Shown one piece after another: positions 59,361 through 64,000 of a stretch of DNA of 64,000 bases (position 1 is its first letter; the number at the start of each line of letters is the position of its first letter). Under the pieces are notes generated by a model, which was given only the letters and a program-made list of their open reading frames with translations, was not told where the DNA came from and ran no database searches. A program made the position numbers and the translations under genes. Source of the DNA: Gyrodactylus bullatarudis (taxonomy: Eukaryota > Platyhelminthes > Monogenea > Gyrodactylidea > Gyrodactylidae); contig SSNU01000155.1 in NCBI GenBank assembly GCA_012064415.1, forward strand, positions 1 to 64,000, written 5' to 3'.

Positions 59361-62021
59361 TTAGATGGGTTTAGCAATTTGATTTTCGAGACGTTTCATC
59401 AATGTATGACCGCCATGACGACCCCATTCTGCTTCGAATTCACGAGCTAAAATTTCCGCTCCCTTTCTTCGGGTAAGGCCAGTCTCTTCCAATGGAATTT
59501 CACACATGTGAATATCATGAACACCTAGATATAATTGAATTCATTGATTTCGCAAGATACAATGGTTCTTGTATATTCTTACCGCTAATGTGTAGAATTG
59601 GAGGTCGATCATTGGCTATTTGCATCTGACGAACAACGTAACGACCATTGAAATGGGCATACCAGTAGCCTCCAGTTGGACAGTCGATCCTAGTAAGAGG
59701 AATCTTGAAATAACGATCCTGGTCAGCTACAGTCTGAGTTTGATTGCGTGACTTGGCAGCCGCTAATAAAGGTCCTTCAGTTGCAGCTGGAAAATATTTA
59801 TTTCATTAAAAAAAAAACTACTTTAAAGTAATTTGTGTAAATAAATAAAAACTAACCGTGATGTAAAACGTCTCTCGGCGCTCTTATTGGTAAATAATCA
59901 TTCCTCTCTGATTTCGAGTCCTGAGAATGACTATTATTGTTGTTTGTATTGACTGACTGGCGTTCACTTTTCTTCTTCTCCTTCCACTCTTGATAGGCTT
60001 TGATCCTCCGATGAAATTCATCCCGACAAGCAGCCAATAATTCCATATCTTTTAATAACATACCAATTATTAGGTGGAGACAAATGAATGGAATCTGAAT
60101 TGAACTCACCACAAGATGAATTTATTGTTTGTCTCAGTTCAGGATACGTCCAGTTTGTCAAGTAGGCATATTTTGAATTTAAATTTGAGCTTGATCCAGA
60201 ATTAAATTCGTTTGTCAGATCAACACTATTCGTATCACCATTGGATATTCTCAGGGCTAAATCCCGATCTCTCCTTTCTAATTCATGCTGAGTTAATAAT
60301 AAAAGAAGGATTTCAATTCGACTTTCCAGTTGAAACATGATACTCCTGTAAGCTGACTCACCTTATAATGAATATTTGCTTTTCGTGTTTCTTCAGCCTG
60401 CTTCATTTTGTCGAGATCAATTCGTTTCTCTTCAGATCCTTCACGGAGACGACGACGTTCCATATCGTCACGAATTCTTTTTTCATTCTCTTTAATTTTC
60501 TGAGCCTCTTCAGCGCGCATTCTTTGTGACCGTTCTTGTTGGAGTTGTTCAGCAGCTAGTCTGGCAGACTCTTGGGCTTGTCTTTCCTTCTCTGCTTGGT
60601 GTTTCAAATTCTTGCATGCGTCTTCAATCAAGACTTCAAGGTTTTTGATTTTCTCATTTATCAACTGAGGATCGGTCAGCTCTCTTGTTATCATTTCCTG
60701 ACGAATATCGAAAATCTTTTGTTGTAAGTTCTTTATCACTCCATTAATATGATCACTCTTGATTTTCTTAAAAGAGTTCTGAAGCATAAGGACTGTCTGG
60801 TTCAGACGCTGAGTCCGCATCATTCCATCAATCAGGGGTCGATAACGCCGACGTACTCTCCAACCACGGATCATCTTCTGAATTCTTATGTGCAAGTTTT
60901 TTCGATATTCAATTTTGTTTTTCACTAGAAATAATCAAGAGACAAATCTTTAAGGCTTTAATAAAAACGGATTTCCTTTTTTGTCTAACTGAGATTTTTT
61001 TAGAAATAAATGATTCCACACTTTAAACCAACTTTGAACGCTGAAAAATACTGTTTCAAAGCCATTGAAAGATTACAATTCTTTAAAAAAATGCTGTTCG
61101 ACTATTAAGCTTTTATTTCGCTTCTATATTGCAGACTCTTTTTAAGAGGAAAAAATAAAGATTTCTCTTACATTTGATCACTTCGATGACGCAGTAAATA
61201 ACCAATTTCCACCGATATCGAATCAGCCACTTTTGAACTTTTTTAACCAGTTCATTCAGATGATCTGGATCTGATTTCATAATTTCATCGAACTCGGCAA
61301 ACTTTCCAGGCCTAAAGAAAACTTTTGTGGTACCAAATCTGAAATCATTCTCACTGAGACCGAGTGCTTTGAAAAGGAGCTAAATTGAAAAAAGAATCCT
61401 TTATAATCGAACTTATATGGAGGTAACCCATCATAATAATCAAATTAGGTTAATTTCACACCAAAAGAAAATTCAAACTTGCGGTTCAGTTAATTTTATG
61501 TTTTATACAGTATTTTTCTCTTAATCACATAATTCTATGGATATTCATCCTTTTATTTGAGGTATAAATTATTATACTCACTTTGCAGAATAATCTCGGG
61601 TCTAGCTTGGCTAGATTGTTTGGTAATTTTGATCTGTACATTTTGTAAAGATCAGCAAAGGAGGTTCGTGAGGGGAATCCCTGTTCCATAACAGAAAGGA
61701 CATCAATCATACCAGAGCATTGGAGTTGTGATAGACAGGCAGCCCCTTGAAACTCCAGAGGTTTCATATCGGAATTTGGTTTTATGCAACGTATAAAGCT
61801 TGTACCCTAGCAAAAATTTTAAAAGATCCCTCAGTCTTCTTTCGAATTATTCAGATGAATGAAAATATTTTCCTCACAGTTGAATATAACTTGTCCATAA
61901 GGAGGTTTAATTGAGTTCGGAATTTGCTTCCGACACTGATAAAGTTCAACTTATTCCTTCGATTGAACAGGGATGGAGCAGAACCAGCTAGTTGGCTTGA
62001 ACTTCCAGAGAATCCTCCATC
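59361..62021 (-). CDS. MYO6: unconventional myosin VI, C-terminal 625 residues (5' exons beyond right edge)
   Basis: Eight exons on the minus strand: 61878-62021, 61582-61806, 61172-61379, 60362-60924, 60110-60287, 59857-60048, 59583-59786 and 59361-59524. They join to 626 codons with consistent phases. Myosin VI moves to the minus end of actin and serves endocytosis, sorting and adhesion. Visible parts are the end of the motor ('[13 protein letters not shown]', 'LDPRLFCK'), the converter ('[20 protein letters not shown]'), the IQ-like '[13 protein letters not shown]', a charged single-helix/coiled segment, and the cargo domain ('[13 protein letters not shown]', '[11 protein letters not shown]'). 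Adaptor sites are slightly changed: the RRL motif is RRI and WWY is YWY. The ATP- and most actin-binding motor exons lie right of 62021, outside the window. Introns are 58-247 nt. Confidence 0.92.
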
Positions 62022-62219
62022 CTAGACATTTGAATGATTAACAGTTATTATTATCTCTTCACTTATTCTTTATTTAAATATATTTAAATAAACTGAAAAT
62101 ATTAATCGATAAAAATGTACATTGTTCATCTGCAGTAAGCAAGTTTGACTTGTCTGTACTTGGTGCAATGTGCATGAATAAATCAATTCTATGCAAAACT
62201 TCTTTTCAATTATTTTGAA

Positions 62220-62575
62220 AATTATTATATTAGAGATTTTTCCCGACCTTGATTTCATTTTGAAGATAATTGAAAACTAAGCATTTTTTCCTATAAAATG
62301 AAAATTTTCGAATACGCCAGATTTTTTCAATGAATTTTTCTACGAGAAAGGGAAAACTTGAGGTTTTGGAATAGTTTTTCCGGCATTTCAAAAAAATAAT
62401 ATTAATAGTTAATATTGAATCTTTTAGAAAATAAGGTGAATTATTATGATTTTAAGGAGAATGGGTTTTTTGTCATTTTGATTTTCAAAAATGTGTTTTT
62501 CTTGGTTAAAATATCAATTTTTGATTGGAACATAACAGCATGAAATTTTGTATTACCCTAATAGGGATAGATTTT
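62220..62575. repeat. dispersed repeat, partner of 44410-44830
   Basis: Shares the ordered landmarks listed for 44410-44830. It lies in the myosin intron. No termini or target duplication were defined. Confidence 0.6.
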
Positions 62576-63048
62576 GTAAATTATCGTTTTCTAGCTCCAG
62601 TCAGATTCTGAGTGGGCTTTTCAAGAGAATACGAATAATGTTGAAAATATATGGTCCAAAACCTAACTATGACCTGGTTACAATACAATAGAAACAATAA
62701 TTTTGTTTTAAAATCGACAAGATGAAAAATTTGCTGAATTTGATTTCAGCCACTTTTCTCGTGCAAGGAGCTAAAATATTTGGTATAAGTGAAATAAGTC
62801 TTATATGGATAGACTTACTCTATCTATCTCCAATGACTACTCAAAAGTAATAGTACCAAATTTGAGAAACTTTCAACTTAATCCATATAATTTGAAGAAA
62901 ATATTCATTTTGAACTACAGGGAAAACAAAATTGAAAATATTAGAATTGAAAAATCTATGCATAACTTATCATTAACGGCGCCATTTTTCATATCGAATA
63001 AAGGGCTCCGAGTTTAAGTTGATAAACTTGATCGTTCATTCGTATTTA

Positions 63049-63420
63049 GCCCTTTCAGGTCCGAGTCTATTTAATGACTTCAAACATTGAATATAAATAC
63101 ATATTCGGAATCAGAATGAATTATAGATGAATAATAAAATCTTAAATCATCTGAAAACCTTTTAATAAAAAATTCTTTTTCGACACTTTTCAATACATTT
63201 TTTATATCTACTTTCAAGCGACCACACAAGTAATTGTAGGATTTTTTAAATAAATAATGTGAATTTAGTCTATCCCAATGAAATACAGTACTTTATGGTT
63301 CAACTTTTTTCGGGAAGATTGATAAAAAAGTTATTAAATGGTGTGTATCTTTTATTCATAGGACAAAAATTTTTAGGTTTGATATTTTGGCCCACATATG
63401 AGCCATGGACCTGAAAGGGC
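63049..63420. mobile_element. 372-bp MITE with 14-bp perfect inverted ends, TA-flanked
   Basis: It begins 'gccctttcaggtcc' (63049-63062) and ends with the exact complement (63407-63420), with TA on both sides (63047-63048, 63421-63422). A TA target suggests Tc1/mariner-like mobilisation. The interior is non-coding. Confidence 0.6.
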
Positions 63421-63835
63421 TAGACAAGACCAATAAAATCATGAGACAGACGTTTAGAAAATCATTAACAATTAGAGTATACTCAAAAATTTCAGTTTCA
63501 CTTGGTGATACAAATGCAAAGATACTTTTTCTACTGTATTGTAGGATTAGGAAATGTGTTTCCTTGGTATTTTCATTATGCTAGCTAGAATGGGAGAGCA
63601 TAGAAAATCCTTCCCTGGGAAAGTAGTGCAAACTGAGCTGCATAGCTAAAAATGGGAGTTTACCTAAGCTCATGAGTCAGACGTTCATCTGAATGATGCT
63701 GAAATACTACTATTAATTTAACTGGTCAAACTAGAATAACGATGGCTACTGGGCATAAAATCAATACAGAGAAATGTGTATGAGAAATTTAGAAGAGTGG
63801 AATCAAATTTTTTGTTAAAAGGTAAACTGACGTTG

Positions 63836-63930
63836 TTCGCTTGCTACCTGACTATGTTATCTTCTGGCTTGTGTTGGTCTATCTGTAGGAAAAAGAATGA
63901 AGAGAAGGATGTAGTAGGATCAAGATAGCA
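63836..63930 (+). repeat. arm of the palindromic element first seen at 3766-4028
   Basis: 'gttcgcttgctacctgacta', 'cttctggcttgtgttggtct' and 'gaagagaagg' match the left arm at 3766-3838 closely. The other arm, if present, lies past the window end. Confidence 0.65.
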
Positions 63931-64000
63931 AGAGAACATCTTTATAGTCAATGTATGCTGATATTTCTTCGTTACATAATGCGACCGGCTTCTGTCCTTG

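Larger units (their letters stand above)
62022..64000. other. myosin VI intron or upstream region, repeats only
   Basis: No motor-domain exon was found here, so this is most likely one large intron (at least 2 kb). It carries the dispersed repeat at 62220-62575, a MITE at 63049-63420, and an arm of the palindromic element family at ~63836-63930. Confidence 0.5.

Noticed and set aside
1..64000. CRISPR arrays, operons, ribosome binding sites, bacterial promoters or terminators
   Set aside because: The window has spliced animal genes and eukaryotic transposons; no regularly spaced repeat array or prokaryotic gene was seen.
1..64000. rRNA, snRNA or microRNA genes
   Set aside because: No sequence recognisable as these was found by reading; hairpins in MITEs could mimic microRNA precursors but nothing supports a specific call.

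Overview
The window is nuclear DNA from an animal. It is strongly AT-rich, the genes are interrupted by GT-AG introns, and long intergenic stretches are filled with decayed repeats. The best guess at lineage is a spiralian, plausibly a flatworm. This is inference from four things: a noggin-type BMP antagonist, a multi-repeat calponin, many introns of only 28-35 nt, and Penelope-like and hammerhead-bearing repeats like those known from schistosomes. No organism-specific marker was found.

Layout, left to right. The left edge (1-323, minus) holds the start of a retrotransposon gag-like ORF. Next is a four-exon, truncated and very divergent phosphagen (arginine/creatine) kinase (656-2559, minus). 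A repeat-rich gap follows, then a seven-exon calponin with five calponin repeats (6828-8984, plus) and a complete nine-exon 6-phosphofructo-2-kinase/fructose-2,6-bisphosphatase (10653-12457, plus). A 12-kb gene-free stretch leads to a single-exon BED-finger/hAT-derived gene that has lost catalytic residues (24628-27006, plus).

From 27 to 55 kb no ordinary host gene was found. This stretch holds palindromic MITEs, a Penelope-like reverse transcriptase relic (37.3-37.8 kb), a near-canonical hammerhead ribozyme (38974-39019), a tRNA-Cys-like sequence fused to a stem-II-less copy of that ribozyme (39513-39597), an H2B-like relic (41.9 kb), a piggyBac-like TTAA MITE, and a 2.76-kb DNA transposon with 538-bp terminal inverted repeats and an intact zinc-finger/DDE-like ORF (49800-52559).

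The right part holds a single-exon noggin homologue (55222-56037, minus), two Mutator-like deletion derivatives (one with a perfect 9-bp target duplication), and the 3' eight exons of a class VI myosin (59361-62021, minus) whose motor domain lies beyond the right edge.

The host genes look functionally unrelated (energy buffering, muscle, glycolytic control, BMP signalling, actin motor) and show no operon-like arrangement. The most interesting material is the mobile fraction: at least two hammerhead or hammerhead-like families, and a young-looking long-TIR transposon nested next to a second transposon in an older repeat whose related empty copy is also in the window.
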